Origin: RFSX01 sp965230215
GTDB taxonomy: Bacteria > Bacteroidota > Bacteroidia > Chitinophagales > Saprospiraceae
NCBI GenBank assembly: GCA_965230215.1
Contig: CBDDKN010000001.1
Location: forward strand, 434,001-498,000
Direction: 5' to 3'
Length of the DNA stretch: 64,000 nt
Both the position numbers and the translations under genes were made by a program. This document shows positions 43,977 to 53,571 of the stretch, piece after piece. Every line of letters begins with the position of its first letter. Within the stretch, counting starts at the first letter, position 1. Below the pieces are notes generated by a model. The model did not search any database and was not told the DNA's origin. It saw nothing but the letters and a program-made list of their open reading frames with translations.

Positions 43977-46058
43977 TTAATTGTTGATTAATTCATTCAG
44001 AAGTCTGTCCGCTTTATAGATATACTTCAGAGCGGCATGTATACCTCCTGCATGAACAGATACAGTTCTGTTGTGCTCATCATCATAGATGAATTTGCCT
44101 GGTAGTGATTCAATGTTACCATCGAAAATCAAACCCACAGCTTCACCTTTTTCATTGATAAGTGCGCTTCCTGAATTGCCACCAATTATATCATTGGTAG
44201 AAATTGTATTGAGTGGCGATTTCAGCAATTCCATAGAAGGATTTTTCCATCTGTCTGGTAGCGACCAAGGGAATAATCCATTATTGCTAAAGTGTCTGTC
44301 ATAGAGTCCAAAGAATGTTGTCACGATAGGTGCTATTGTTCCGTTGTACTCATAAGACTTTACAACACCATCAGAAATTCTTAAGGTGAATGTCGCATCT
44401 GGCGGTAGTGATGTGCCGAATACCTTAAATGCCTGATTTGCAATCTTTGCTTCCAATCCTCTTCTCTTAGGTGAAGAACCACCAAATGCTTGAGCCGCTT
44501 CATTGTATCTGCTAACCAGTATGTCAGATGCTTTGATCATCGGATCCTTTGATTTATTCAGATTCTTCTCTTTTGATAGGCATTTTATAGCACTTTCCTC
44601 TGATTCCAGCATTTTTGATTTTTTGAACAGCTCGGATACATATGCATCCACACTTTTTCCATCCAATAATCTTGAAAGTGTATTATCGCCTGGATAGATA
44701 TCTGTTTTAATTTCCATCAACAGCGTCTTCATCAGTTTCATCTCTTTATCATGATCCAGTCCCGCAGCTGCAGCAGCAATGCCATCTTTGATCTCTTGAA
44801 GATCTGCATCGCTGGCCTCACCAGATGCCATGGCATTTTTCAATGCTGCTATCTGATGCATCATAACGAATACCTGTCCTCTGAGTCCTGTTCCTCCAAG
44901 ATGTGAAATTGCCCAACTGTGAGGTTCCAGTTTGTCATACTCATTATCCAGTTCATCCCAGTAGTCTACACCTGAAGATTCTTGCTTTATCTTATTCTCC
45001 ATCTGTTTCTTTCTGTTCATAAAGTGCTTATTATGAAGGCCTTTCATTATGCCGGTATAAGCTTTAATTGAATTAGAAAGATTGTTGATTGTTCCCAATA
45101 GCTCTTGTGCTTCACGCAGTTTTTCAGGATCATCAGACATGCCATTATAATCCTCAAGCATCATGTCTCGTCTGTTGGTCAACCATCTTAGAAGATATTT
45201 ATATCTGTGGTCTCTGTCATATTCCAGTTGTGCAACAGTTCTATACCTTTCGGTACTACCAGGATTTCCAACAACGAATACGGGCGTACCATCAGCTATG
45301 CCATCTGGATTGAATTCGTAATAGAAATCAGATGTATTTAATGGTTCTCCATCTTCGTCATATGCTCTCCAGAATGTAAAGTCAAGATTGTATCTCGGAT
45401 AAGTGAAGTTGTCCGGATCTCCTCCATAGAATCCCAAGTCATTTTCAGGAATCAGGACCAAACGAATATCACCATACTTCTTATATCCATATAGTGAGTA
45501 TTTGCCACCGGAGTAATAGGTAACTGTCTGTAATCTCAGACCTTCCCATCCTTCCATACTGCTATACTTTTCTTGGATGCTTTGTAAAGCGGCTGCAGCA
45601 AGTTCAGCTTTCTGAGCATCATTCTCAGCATTGGCAGTTTGAGCCATGACTTCATCCGTTACATCAGCAACTTTAATCAACTGTTCTACGAACAGACTAG
45701 GCACACGTCTTTCATCTGCAAGGTTCGCAGCATAAAACCCATTAGCATCAAAGTTTTCTCCTTCATTTTGAGCTGATATGGCCACATCCCTTGAACAGTG
45801 ATGATTTGTCATGATCAGACCATCAGGAGATACAAAAGAGGCTGAACACCAAGTAGCAAAACGCAGTGAAGACTTGCGCACATCATCAAACCAGGCTTGA
45901 TCTAAATCCAGACCATAAGCCTCCTCAAACCAATCAATAGGCGGGTTTTCGAAGGTCCACATCCTACCAAAATCAAATGGCGAAGCTTCTTTTTCCTGGC
46001 CATTTAACAGGTTTATAGCAACTAATAGAAGACAAAGTGTCAATATTTTGTTTTTCAT
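43977..46058 (-). CDS. S46-family dipeptidyl-peptidase (DPP7/DPP11-like)
   Basis: A 693-residue exported serine peptidase. A signal peptide (about 1-20) is followed by a chymotrypsin-like double barrel interrupted by a helical domain (about 290-530). The catalytic His is in TNHHCSRD (residues 85-90). The Asp is probably in GGDPDNFTYPRYNLDFTFWR, and the Ser lies in IIGGNSGSALIN near residue 625. S46 enzymes remove dipeptides from peptide N-termini in the periplasm. Whether it prefers hydrophobic (DPP7) or acidic (DPP11) residues cannot be decided by eye. ATG start. Divergent from the giant surface-protein gene. Confidence 0.95.
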   Translation of the reverse strand: MKNKILTLCLLLVAINLLNGQEKEASPFDFGRMWTFENPPIDWFEEAYGLDLDQAWFDDVRKSSLRFATWCSASFVSPDGLIMTNHHCSRDVAISAQNEGENFDANGFYAANLADERRVPSLFVEQLIKVADVTDEVMAQTANAENDAQKAELAAAALQSIQEKYSSMEGWEGLRLQTVTYYSGGKYSLYGYKKYGDIRLVLIPENDLGFYGGDPDNFTYPRYNLDFTFWRAYDEDGEPLNTSDFYYEFNPDGIADGTPVFVVGNPGSTERYRTVAQLEYDRDHRYKYLLRWLTNRRDMMLEDYNGMSDDPEKLREAQELLGTINNLSNSIKAYTGIMKGLHNKHFMNRKKQMENKIKQESSGVDYWDELDNEYDKLEPHSWAISHLGGTGLRGQVFVMMHQIAALKNAMASGEASDADLQEIKDGIAAAAAGLDHDKEMKLMKTLLMEIKTDIYPGDNTLSRLLDGKSVDAYVSELFKKSKMLESEESAIKCLSKEKNLNKSKDPMIKASDILVSRYNEAAQAFGGSSPKRRGLEAKIANQAFKVFGTSLPPDATFTLRISDGVVKSYEYNGTIAPIVTTFFGLYDRHFSNNGLFPWSLPDRWKNPSMELLKSPLNTISTNDIIGGNSGSALINEKGEAVGLIFDGNIESLPGKFIYDDEHNRTVSVHAGGIHAALKYIYKADRLLNELINN

Positions 46059-46267
46059 ATAATTTGATTTGTTGTTTTATGGATTAATAAGACGAACGTG
46101 AATGTAAATATATTTTATTAACTTTAGCACATCTTCATCGTTTCCAGAAGATTAAGAAGAGCAACCGTTCTAATTCCTTATTAAAGTATATCATATGTAT
46201 GTCATTCAGATGTAATGTCTGGGTCTTTTACATATTTTACAATCTAAACAATCATTACAATCAAAAC

Positions 46268-49200
46268 ATGTTGGCGAAAACCTTTACTACACTACTGATG
46301 ATATTGGGCTTTTATAGCCTTCAAGCCATGGAATTGTTAAGCAATCCTGACGATTCCACTTCAATTAATGTGCATTTCAGTCTCGATAGTTGTGACGCAT
46401 ATGTTCTCTCGGGAACCGTCAGAGATTATTCTGAATTTACAGGGGCAATCGTTGGAACTGGCGAATGTTCTGATGTGTCTATTCAAGGGACCGTTAATCG
46501 TCGGAATGCATATATCAATACGCATTCATGTACTGAAGGGCCTAATGGCAGTGCTGCCATGTGTGTCTCTTCATCAGAGTCCTGTGATTATTATCCCAAC
46601 AGCGATCTGGCCATTAGATTTAGAATTACTGTTCAACCAGGGGATGAAGGCATTACCAAGATGGAAAGTCTTTCATTTTTCGAACAGGCTCCTGAAATTT
46701 TCTCATGGTTAGATGGTCCTTCAGGCCCTAACAGTTATCCCACTTTATTTGGAATACGAATCATGAAAAATGGTTCTGAAATCTATAGGCAAACAGGAAT
46801 TGAGACGGCACGAATCTGGGATTTCAAGAGTTTTAATTTTAGTGCATTTGATGCTTTTACTATTGATCAGGTCTCGGTTTTTGATTTTGAATTTTTAGCA
46901 TATTGTACTGTTGATAATCAATCGGATGTTACGGCCTGGGATATCGATGAAATCGATGTGGAGATTTTATGTCTGCCTGAACCTGTAGTGCCAGCAGATA
47001 TTTGTTTTGCAGATGGTTCAAAGTATATTGACATCTGCACCAAAGATGAAATTGATGATATCTATGAGGTGGTGGCAAGCAATGTGACTGCAAGCCTCAA
47101 CAAATGGTTGCTTACCGATGTGACAGGCCATATTCTTGAGATATCGGATAGTGGCATATTTGATTTTGGAGATTATACAATTGATCAATGTCTGGTTTGG
47201 CTTCTGTCATATGAAGGGGCAATACAGAATCTTGAGATAGGTAAAAATGCATCATCTCTGGTAGGGTGCTTTGCCTTATCTAACGCCTTGGAAGTAAATC
47301 ATAAGCAAATAGGAACAACGACGATCTCAACCGACTTTGGCATTGACTATGTTTCTTATTGCTTCAATGAAAATGAAAGCTATAGCTTGAATGTATCTGT
47401 GAATAATCCGGATTCACTTGCAGGGCTGTGGGTACTGACAGACGGTAACCGAATAGTTGTAGATGTACCTTTGGGACCTCCTTTTGAAATCAGATACAAT
47501 GGTCTGAGCTTATGTCAACTTTACTACCTCGCCTTTGACAGCGGTGTTGTGATGCCTGTTGTAGGGCAGTCCATTGATAATATATCCGCCTGTTACAGTA
47601 TTTCTAATGCCATTAACATCAGCAAGTTTAAATCCGAAGGAGGGACGATAAAGGTAGAGGGCAGGGATGAAGTAGAGCTGTGCGTCAGCTCTAATGGCAT
47701 TGGCAGTGAAGTGTTTCCATTGCTTACTGGCAACATTGGTTTGGGTTCACTATGGGTGATTACAAACACCAACGGCGATATATTAAAGTTTACCTCTGCT
47801 TTGCCAATCAGCGTCGAGGCTTTCAATGTGGATACATGTTTGTTATGGCACATGTCCTTTGAGGGCAATATTGCAGGATTGCTTCCTGGCAATAATGTGA
47901 GCATGTTAAGTGGTTGTCTTGATTTCTCGAACCCTATCACCATAATAAAGGAAATTATTGAGGGTCCTGAAATATCCATCGATGGCAAGACTGAAAAGAT
48001 ATTTTGTAATGCATATGCATCGACAATGATAATTAGCCCGGATATATCCGGGCATAGTGCCAGTGCTTTAACCTGGATTTTAACGAGCACAGATAATGAG
48101 GTTATAGCCAGTTTTGACGCCTTACCGATAGATTTGACACCATACGTCTTCGGATCATATTTTCTTTATGCTGTAAGTCATGATGGCAGTTTGATTGTTA
48201 ATCAGGGAGAAAATATATTATCTCTAAGTGAGCAATGTATTGCTATTAGTAATCGCTTAGATATTGGCTTGTTCTATGTTGAAGGTGGGACATTGTCTCT
48301 TGATGGGAAAACCCTTGTAGATATATGTAAAGATCACAACTCAGCTTCCAATTTTACTTTTGAATTGCAAGACAATGCAGGAAATACGTCAGTGTTTATT
48401 TTGACAGATGTTGCAGGAACAATATTGCAACTAAGCAATACTGCGACATTTTCCGCAGATCTATCAACCGGCTCATATTTTGTGTATCATATGGATTATG
48501 TACAATCGATATCAGGGCTGGCTGTTGGACAGAATATCAATTTGATATCAGGTTGTTTCGACCTTTCTAATGGTGTTTCTATCAATATCAGCGTGGTTGA
48601 GGGAGGAGATATTACAACCCTTTACGGTTCTGTAGTAGTGAATATATGTGCTGCTGAAGGTGATGATCTAATTTTGAATCTTAATCTTCAGAACCAGGTG
48701 GGTGATGCCTTTGCCTGGTTGATTACCGATTTATCTGGTCAGATTCTTTCTGTACAAAGTATGCTACCGCTAGATTTGAATGGACTTGGTAACGGTTCAT
48801 ATTTAATTTGGCACCTTTCCTATAAAGGAGTTATAAGTGGACTTTCTACTGGCTTAAACGCATCTGATCTTAATGCAGAGTGTCTCGATTTATCGAACTC
48901 AATAGCTTTGAATATCGACTATGTTGACGGAGGTATAATTAGTAGTGATCGTGGGGATGTAATTGAGGTATGTGCCAATGATGGCGTTGATGATTATATC
49001 AATGTGCATCTTGAAGGCCAATCTGGTTTGAATTCAATTTGGTTGCTGACAGATGCTTCCGGAACCATACTTAAGTTTCTCTCATTCCCACCGATAAATA
49101 TTGACGATGGAAGCAGTGGTGAATGTTATATCTGGCACCTTAGTTTTAGTCAGAACCTCATGGGTCTGGGAATAGGCAATAATGTATCCCAGCTTCAGGG

Positions 49201-51163
49201 TTGCTTCGATTTGTCCAATAGCATTAAGGTTATCAAGACTGCATTTGATGGAGGAATACTTAGCTCAACATTGGGTTCAGATATTGAAATATGCCTTAAC
49301 AGCAGTTCTTCTTTTGTTCAGTTTGAGGTGACAGATGTAGTGGGCGATAATACGGCCTTTGTGGTTACTTCAAGCTCAGGGGATATTCTACAACTAAGTC
49401 AAAGTGGCTTTATTGATCTAGGCTCTGTTCCCGGCCTATGTCTTGTTTGGCATATCAGTTATGAGAGCGATCTTACTGGCTTGCTCGTAGGAAACAGTAT
49501 TACAGACGTAACTGGTTGCTTTAGTTTATCCAATTCAATCAATGTCAACAAGTTTATAAAAGATGCCGGAACAATTAGCGTTGGCAGTACCAATCAGGTG
49601 TATATCTGTGCAGGTGATGGTAATGCTGACTTTGTAGATGTTGAAATATCAGGTGGAGATGTTGGTTCTGAGTCCCGATGGATATTATATAATCAATCGA
49701 ACAATCAGATTCTGCAAGTGCTTGACCAATGGCCTGTAGACCTGGATGGTTCAGTTATAGAGGGATGTGCTTTATTGAGAATTTGTTTCGAACCAGGCGT
49801 TACAGGTTTAGTTGCAGGCAACTTACTTTCAGATATAAAGGGCTGCTTTGATCTATCCAACAGCATATTTATTGGAAAAGTATTTTATGAAGAACCAGAG
49901 TCAATAAGCAGCAGTTTACACTTTGACTTTGAAGATTGTTATGCTGATACAAAGGATGATTCAAATATGGATTATTCCGAGTTTACAGCTGTTACCAGCA
50001 ATGACAGATCATGTGTGCGATATACCTTGCTTGATGATAATCTCTTCAGGAATAATCCGATGATCAATTGGCATTCTTGCACAGAGGGATTTGAAGGTGT
50101 CGCTATGTGTGTGAGCTCACTCAATAGCTGTGATTATGTGCCTGATAATGATCTTGCGGTTAGATTTAAAGTCGAGTTACGGCCTGGTCCTAATGATTTT
50201 GGCGCGTTACATCATTTGTCATTCTATGAGCAGGCACCGGAAACTTATAGTTGGATAAATGGGCCTTCCGGACCTAATAATTACCCTACGCTCTATGCGG
50301 TAAGGGTTCTTAAGAATGGTGAAGAGATATACCTGGAGAAAGATATTCCTACCAATCCTATGTGGACACTTCAGGAGTTTGACTTCAGAGGTATCCCGGG
50401 TTTCTATTTTACCGAGACCTCTGTATTTGAATTCGAGATGTTAGCATATTGTCTGACCGATAACGGAGCCGTTGTAAATGCTTGGGATATTGATAATTTG
50501 AATTTATCAACTGATTGCACAAGTGGGTTGATTGAACCAATCATATCTACCTTGGATGGTTCTGGAACAGAAGATGTCTGTGTTAACCCTGATAGGTCGA
50601 GCGTATTTGATTTTACAGTACTGGAATCTGGTGATGCCAACTATTTCTTCGTGCTTACCGACTCTTCTGGTAATGTATTGGATGAGTTCACGTCTAACAG
50701 CTACGATTTTGATGGATTTGAACCACAAAAAGTATATGTGCAAATGCTTAGCTTCATAGGACTACTTGTTTCTATACCAGATGCAAATCATATCGACAAT
50801 TTCCAGGGCTGCTTTGAATTGTCTAATCGCCTTACAGTTAATCTGATTGATGATGAAACTTGTGAAACAGGTGGTATAACCGACGAGGAAGATGAAGAGC
50901 AGCGTGATCTTATTGGTATGCTCGAAGATGATTTTCAGTTGTTTCCGAACCCTGCTACGGATAGGGTACAAGTGATACTGGATGTGCAACCTGGTGTGGA
51001 TGCAAAAGTAGCGGTATTCAATAGGCTAGGTAATAAGATGTGTGAATATGCGATCAACGGAAGATATAAAGAAATCGATACTTGTGAATTCCCTAGTGGG
51101 TTCTACATATTGCAGCTGATCGATGGTGATCAGATTACAAGTAAAAGATTTCTAAAACACTAA
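46268..51163 (+). CDS. giant T9SS surface protein built of tandem repeats
   Basis: A 1,631-residue secreted protein. The start is set at 46268 because MLAKTFTTLLMILGFYSLQA is a good signal peptide; the frame is open further upstream without one. Module A (46365-46975) is cysteine-containing and beta-rich. Nine tandem B repeats of about 107 residues (46990-49890) each contain a variant of W-x-LTD-x-x-G-x-IL, a WHLSY-like strand, a GL-x-x-G-x-N turn and GCFDLSN. A second module A (49905-50520), a tenth B repeat and a T9SS sorting domain (LFPNPATDRVQVILD ... SKRFLKH) follow. It is probably an adhesin or surface-layer component. No enzymatic motif is seen. Transcribed alone. Confidence 0.85.
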   Translation: MLAKTFTTLLMILGFYSLQAMELLSNPDDSTSINVHFSLDSCDAYVLSGTVRDYSEFTGAIVGTGECSDVSIQGTVNRRNAYINTHSCTEGPNGSAAMCVSSSESCDYYPNSDLAIRFRITVQPGDEGITKMESLSFFEQAPEIFSWLDGPSGPNSYPTLFGIRIMKNGSEIYRQTGIETARIWDFKSFNFSAFDAFTIDQVSVFDFEFLAYCTVDNQSDVTAWDIDEIDVEILCLPEPVVPADICFADGSKYIDICTKDEIDDIYEVVASNVTASLNKWLLTDVTGHILEISDSGIFDFGDYTIDQCLVWLLSYEGAIQNLEIGKNASSLVGCFALSNALEVNHKQIGTTTISTDFGIDYVSYCFNENESYSLNVSVNNPDSLAGLWVLTDGNRIVVDVPLGPPFEIRYNGLSLCQLYYLAFDSGVVMPVVGQSIDNISACYSISNAINISKFKSEGGTIKVEGRDEVELCVSSNGIGSEVFPLLTGNIGLGSLWVITNTNGDILKFTSALPISVEAFNVDTCLLWHMSFEGNIAGLLPGNNVSMLSGCLDFSNPITIIKEIIEGPEISIDGKTEKIFCNAYASTMIISPDISGHSASALTWILTSTDNEVIASFDALPIDLTPYVFGSYFLYAVSHDGSLIVNQGENILSLSEQCIAISNRLDIGLFYVEGGTLSLDGKTLVDICKDHNSASNFTFELQDNAGNTSVFILTDVAGTILQLSNTATFSADLSTGSYFVYHMDYVQSISGLAVGQNINLISGCFDLSNGVSINISVVEGGDITTLYGSVVVNICAAEGDDLILNLNLQNQVGDAFAWLITDLSGQILSVQSMLPLDLNGLGNGSYLIWHLSYKGVISGLSTGLNASDLNAECLDLSNSIALNIDYVDGGIISSDRGDVIEVCANDGVDDYINVHLEGQSGLNSIWLLTDASGTILKFLSFPPINIDDGSSGECYIWHLSFSQNLMGLGIGNNVSQLQGCFDLSNSIKVIKTAFDGGILSSTLGSDIEICLNSSSSFVQFEVTDVVGDNTAFVVTSSSGDILQLSQSGFIDLGSVPGLCLVWHISYESDLTGLLVGNSITDVTGCFSLSNSINVNKFIKDAGTISVGSTNQVYICAGDGNADFVDVEISGGDVGSESRWILYNQSNNQILQVLDQWPVDLDGSVIEGCALLRICFEPGVTGLVAGNLLSDIKGCFDLSNSIFIGKVFYEEPESISSSLHFDFEDCYADTKDDSNMDYSEFTAVTSNDRSCVRYTLLDDNLFRNNPMINWHSCTEGFEGVAMCVSSLNSCDYVPDNDLAVRFKVELRPGPNDFGALHHLSFYEQAPETYSWINGPSGPNNYPTLYAVRVLKNGEEIYLEKDIPTNPMWTLQEFDFRGIPGFYFTETSVFEFEMLAYCLTDNGAVVNAWDIDNLNLSTDCTSGLIEPIISTLDGSGTEDVCVNPDRSSVFDFTVLESGDANYFFVLTDSSGNVLDEFTSNSYDFDGFEPQKVYVQMLSFIGLLVSIPDANHIDNFQGCFELSNRLTVNLIDDETCETGGITDEEDEEQRDLIGMLEDDFQLFPNPATDRVQVILDVQPGVDAKVAVFNRLGNKMCEYAINGRYKEIDTCEFPSGFYILQLIDGDQITSKRFLKH
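46365..46975 (+). repeat. module A, copy 1, in the giant surface protein
   Basis: A coding repeat of about 200 residues, matched by 49905-50520. Shared landmarks in order: DYSEFT, HSCTEG, AMCVSS, SCDY, DLA(I/V)RF, EQAPE, GPSGPN, YPTL, KNG-E-IY, AYC and AWDID. The even cysteine pattern suggests disulfides. Confidence 0.85.
46990..49890 (+). repeat. nine tandem B repeats (about 320 bp each)
   Basis: The C-x-x-(L/I/F)-S-N motif recurs at about 47263, 47588, 47911, 48230, 48550, 48876, 49198, 49512 and 49841, a spacing of 314-329 bases. A tenth copy lies near 50806. The repeats are alike at protein level but well diverged in DNA, so they are old duplications. Confidence 0.85.
49905..50520 (+). 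repeat. module A, copy 2, in the giant surface protein
   Basis: Second copy of the approximately 200-residue module at 46365-46975, with the same series of landmark motifs in the same order. It separates B repeats 9 and 10. Confidence 0.85.
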
Positions 51164-51169
51164 TATAGG

Positions 51170-52885
51170 TTAGAGCTTATTTTGAAATGTCAAGATGGAA
51201 GATGACAAGTTAGTAATGTCGTCTTCCATCGCATTTACAAGACCTTGTTCTGTTTCCAGATGCTTGTCAAATTTGTAAAAATTATCATCGATTTTGAGTT
51301 TGATATTTTGAGTGTATTGCTCAAGTTTTCCTGCGAGTTCCTGGTGTATTTTTTCCTTTCCTGAGTCAACTGCGTCATCATATGAGCGCATAATGCCACG
51401 TTTGTTAAATCCTAATGTTATACCTGCGAAACTTAGGCCTAAGGCTGTTATAATACCACCGGTAATATCAAATGCTGCAGCGTTCGTTATTCCTGTAATA
51501 ATCATGCCTATGATTGCCAAACCGCTTCCTTTGGCCATATCCGGAATCAGCGATTTTGTCTTGTGGTCTATTTGTTCAGGGTAGAAGCTTTCGGCATTTT
51601 CAAGAAAACCTTTGAAAGTGTTATTCAAGTCGTTGAGAACCTGACTTCTCTTATCAGCAATATCTGAAAAAATCTCATGGTCATCCTTGAGTATAGTCTT
51701 GCTTGTCCGGATTTTTTGATCCACTTGCTTGGCCATGTTCTGTATGCTTTCTGAGATATCGCCGATACCTTCATTAAGCCTTACTCCAAATGCGTGATTC
51801 AATTCTTTTTCAGTGCCTTCACTGAATTCCTTAAGCCAGTTCTTTATGTTTTCTTCACTGCTAAAGATAGAGTTAAAGGAGCGCTTGAGAAGTTGAACAA
51901 AACCAATGTTTTCCTGAAGTTGTTTTTTCCGGTTTTGCATAATCTGCATATAGGACGCTACGATGTTCTCTGCCAGCATTTTGATATATCTGTTTGATTT
52001 TTCCTGCTGATGCTCGAGGCCAGATTTTATATCATCTCTAAATTCAATATCGTAGCTGAGTTGCTCTGATCTTAATTTTATACCATCATTTAGTTTCGAA
52101 ACTATGTTATTGGCAGTCGTGCTAATATTCTTCAGCTTAATGATACGTGCTTGCTTGCCTGTGATGTTATCAAGTATATATTCGCGCAATTGTTTGAATC
52201 CACTGATGTCATTACGTGATTCTATTTCATCCAGTGCTGATACTGCAAAAATATTGGGAGAGGTTATGCCTTTTTGCATGGCATGATTTCTTACACCTTC
52301 AATATTGGTTGCAAGGTCTTCATTGTTCAAAAGATCTTTTTGCTGAAGCACAAATACCACTTTTTTGTGCCATTCACTGCTTATAAAATCGAAAAAGGAC
52401 CAGGCAGATTGTCGGTAAGGGTTTTTTGCCTCAAATACAAAAACAATGAGATCTGATGATGGAATAAAGCTTTCCGTAAGTTCCTGGTGATGATCAATGA
52501 TCGTATTGGTGCCCGGGGTGTCGACGATGGCTATGTCTTGAAGTATGTCAACATCTTGGCTTATCCTGTTGATATAAGGACTTATGATTTCGGTTTTTTC
52601 TTCTTTGCCGTAGACAATCTGTTGAATTTTATCTGTCATGGGCGAAGGCGCTACCTTACATATTTCCTTTCCTGTATTGAGCAAGGCATTTATAAAGCTG
52701 CTTTTCCCAGCTTTGACTTCTCCTACTATTACAAACATGAATGGATCATTAACAGCAGCTAGCAAATCATCTGTTGTTTGAATCATTACATCTTGATCGA
52801 GCCTTTTTGTGATATCAGAAAGTTTATTCAATATCTGGCTCAGTTCATTCTGATGTTCTTGTACAGTGTTGTCTAGTAATTGCAT
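51170..52885 (-). CDS. bacterial dynamin-like GTPase
   Basis: A 571-residue dynamin-family protein. The GTPase domain has G1 GEVKAGKSSF (residues 55-64), G3 DTPGTN (122-127) and a G4-like QQKD. Long helical regions follow (about 250-420). A hydrophobic, glycine-rich paddle-like pair of segments at about 455-495 (LAIIGMIITGITNAAAFDI and TALGLSFAGITLGF) should insert in membrane, then a helical tail. Bacterial dynamins remodel or protect membranes and sometimes contribute to phage resistance. Most such systems have two dynamins in tandem; here there is only one. The WbqC-like gene lies 3 bases upstream on the same strand, so the two form a transcription unit. Confidence 0.88.
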   Translation of the reverse strand: MQLLDNTVQEHQNELSQILNKLSDITKRLDQDVMIQTTDDLLAAVNDPFMFVIVGEVKAGKSSFINALLNTGKEICKVAPSPMTDKIQQIVYGKEEKTEIISPYINRISQDVDILQDIAIVDTPGTNTIIDHHQELTESFIPSSDLIVFVFEAKNPYRQSAWSFFDFISSEWHKKVVFVLQQKDLLNNEDLATNIEGVRNHAMQKGITSPNIFAVSALDEIESRNDISGFKQLREYILDNITGKQARIIKLKNISTTANNIVSKLNDGIKLRSEQLSYDIEFRDDIKSGLEHQQEKSNRYIKMLAENIVASYMQIMQNRKKQLQENIGFVQLLKRSFNSIFSSEENIKNWLKEFSEGTEKELNHAFGVRLNEGIGDISESIQNMAKQVDQKIRTSKTILKDDHEIFSDIADKRSQVLNDLNNTFKGFLENAESFYPEQIDHKTKSLIPDMAKGSGLAIIGMIITGITNAAAFDITGGIITALGLSFAGITLGFNKRGIMRSYDDAVDSGKEKIHQELAGKLEQYTQNIKLKIDDNFYKFDKHLETEQGLVNAMEDDITNLSSSILTFQNKL

Positions 52886-52888
52886 TGA

Positions 52889-53518
52889 TTACTTGTTGTG
52901 TATGTGTAGTTCAGAGTTCTTAAGAACCCGAACAGACTCCGGTCCCAAATTAAACAATAAATCAAGGATACTTAGTTTCGCTGTAAAGGGAATTTTGTGC
53001 TCAAATACCTGATTGTACTTTGATATGTTTACCAAACCATCAGGGACTCCGGCCCGAATATCGATATCTTCAGGATAGGCTTTGATAAAATCGGTTGTCA
53101 ACTCATATTCACCCAGTTGAAGCCTTTTATGTATGAGTTCTGTGCAATCTTTGGCCAATTCAATAAGTAATCGATGGTGTTTACTGAGGATATTTTCGAT
53201 ATCTGAAAAGTAGTATTCAAAGTAAGCAGCACTCGCATAGGCAGACCTGATTCCCTGCAGGTAGTCTTTCTGCCAATTTTCTGCGTAAGATATCTCTACA
53301 TCTTGAATGGCTTGTTTTGTCTTACCCTTGGCAAGGGGTATGGAAAGCAATAAAGGCCCATTGGCTGACAGAATTCTGGTTCTGCTGCGCATGGATCTTT
53401 TTTGAAAACTCTCACATATTTCATAACAAGCCTTGAATCTGCTTATCAGAGCGTACTTTTCAACCGGACCAAATATGGATAATGGGGCAATTACTCTTGT
53501 TTTCTCAGACAGAATCAT
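52889..53518 (-). CDS. WbqC-like family protein
   Basis: A 209-residue protein. It shows the WbqC family pattern: an N-terminal strand and Y-x-x-F-x-x-C helix, RSRTRILSANGPLLLSIPL, the conserved W-x-K-DYLQGIRSAYASAAYFEYY region, and a final helix with LDLLFNLGPES. WbqC genes occur in O-antigen and polysaccharide clusters; the activity is not established and an aminotransfer/acyl role has only been guessed. ATG start. It precedes the dynamin-like gene by 3 bases and is divergent from a family 2 glycosyltransferase, which fits envelope polysaccharide work. Confidence 0.85.
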   Translation of the reverse strand: MILSEKTRVIAPLSIFGPVEKYALISRFKACYEICESFQKRSMRSRTRILSANGPLLLSIPLAKGKTKQAIQDVEISYAENWQKDYLQGIRSAYASAAYFEYYFSDIENILSKHHRLLIELAKDCTELIHKRLQLGEYELTTDFIKAYPEDIDIRAGVPDGLVNISKYNQVFEHKIPFTAKLSILDLLFNLGPESVRVLKNSELHIHNK

Positions 53519-53571
53519 GATTCATTTACATTCATATAAGATATCTTCGCAATTATAGAGAAATTATAGCA

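Noticed and set aside
47593..48090. Reverse-strand open frame of 165 codons inside the giant surface protein gene
   Set aside because: The repeat-rich forward gene fully explains the sequence; the reverse translation shows no domain or signal.
46990..49890. CRISPR or other DNA repeat array
   Set aside because: The 320-base period is purely a protein repeat, with diverged codons and one continuous frame.
51170..53518. Anti-phage defence island around the dynamin
   Set aside because: Only one dynamin is present; the neighbours are housekeeping or envelope genes, and no other defence family is seen.
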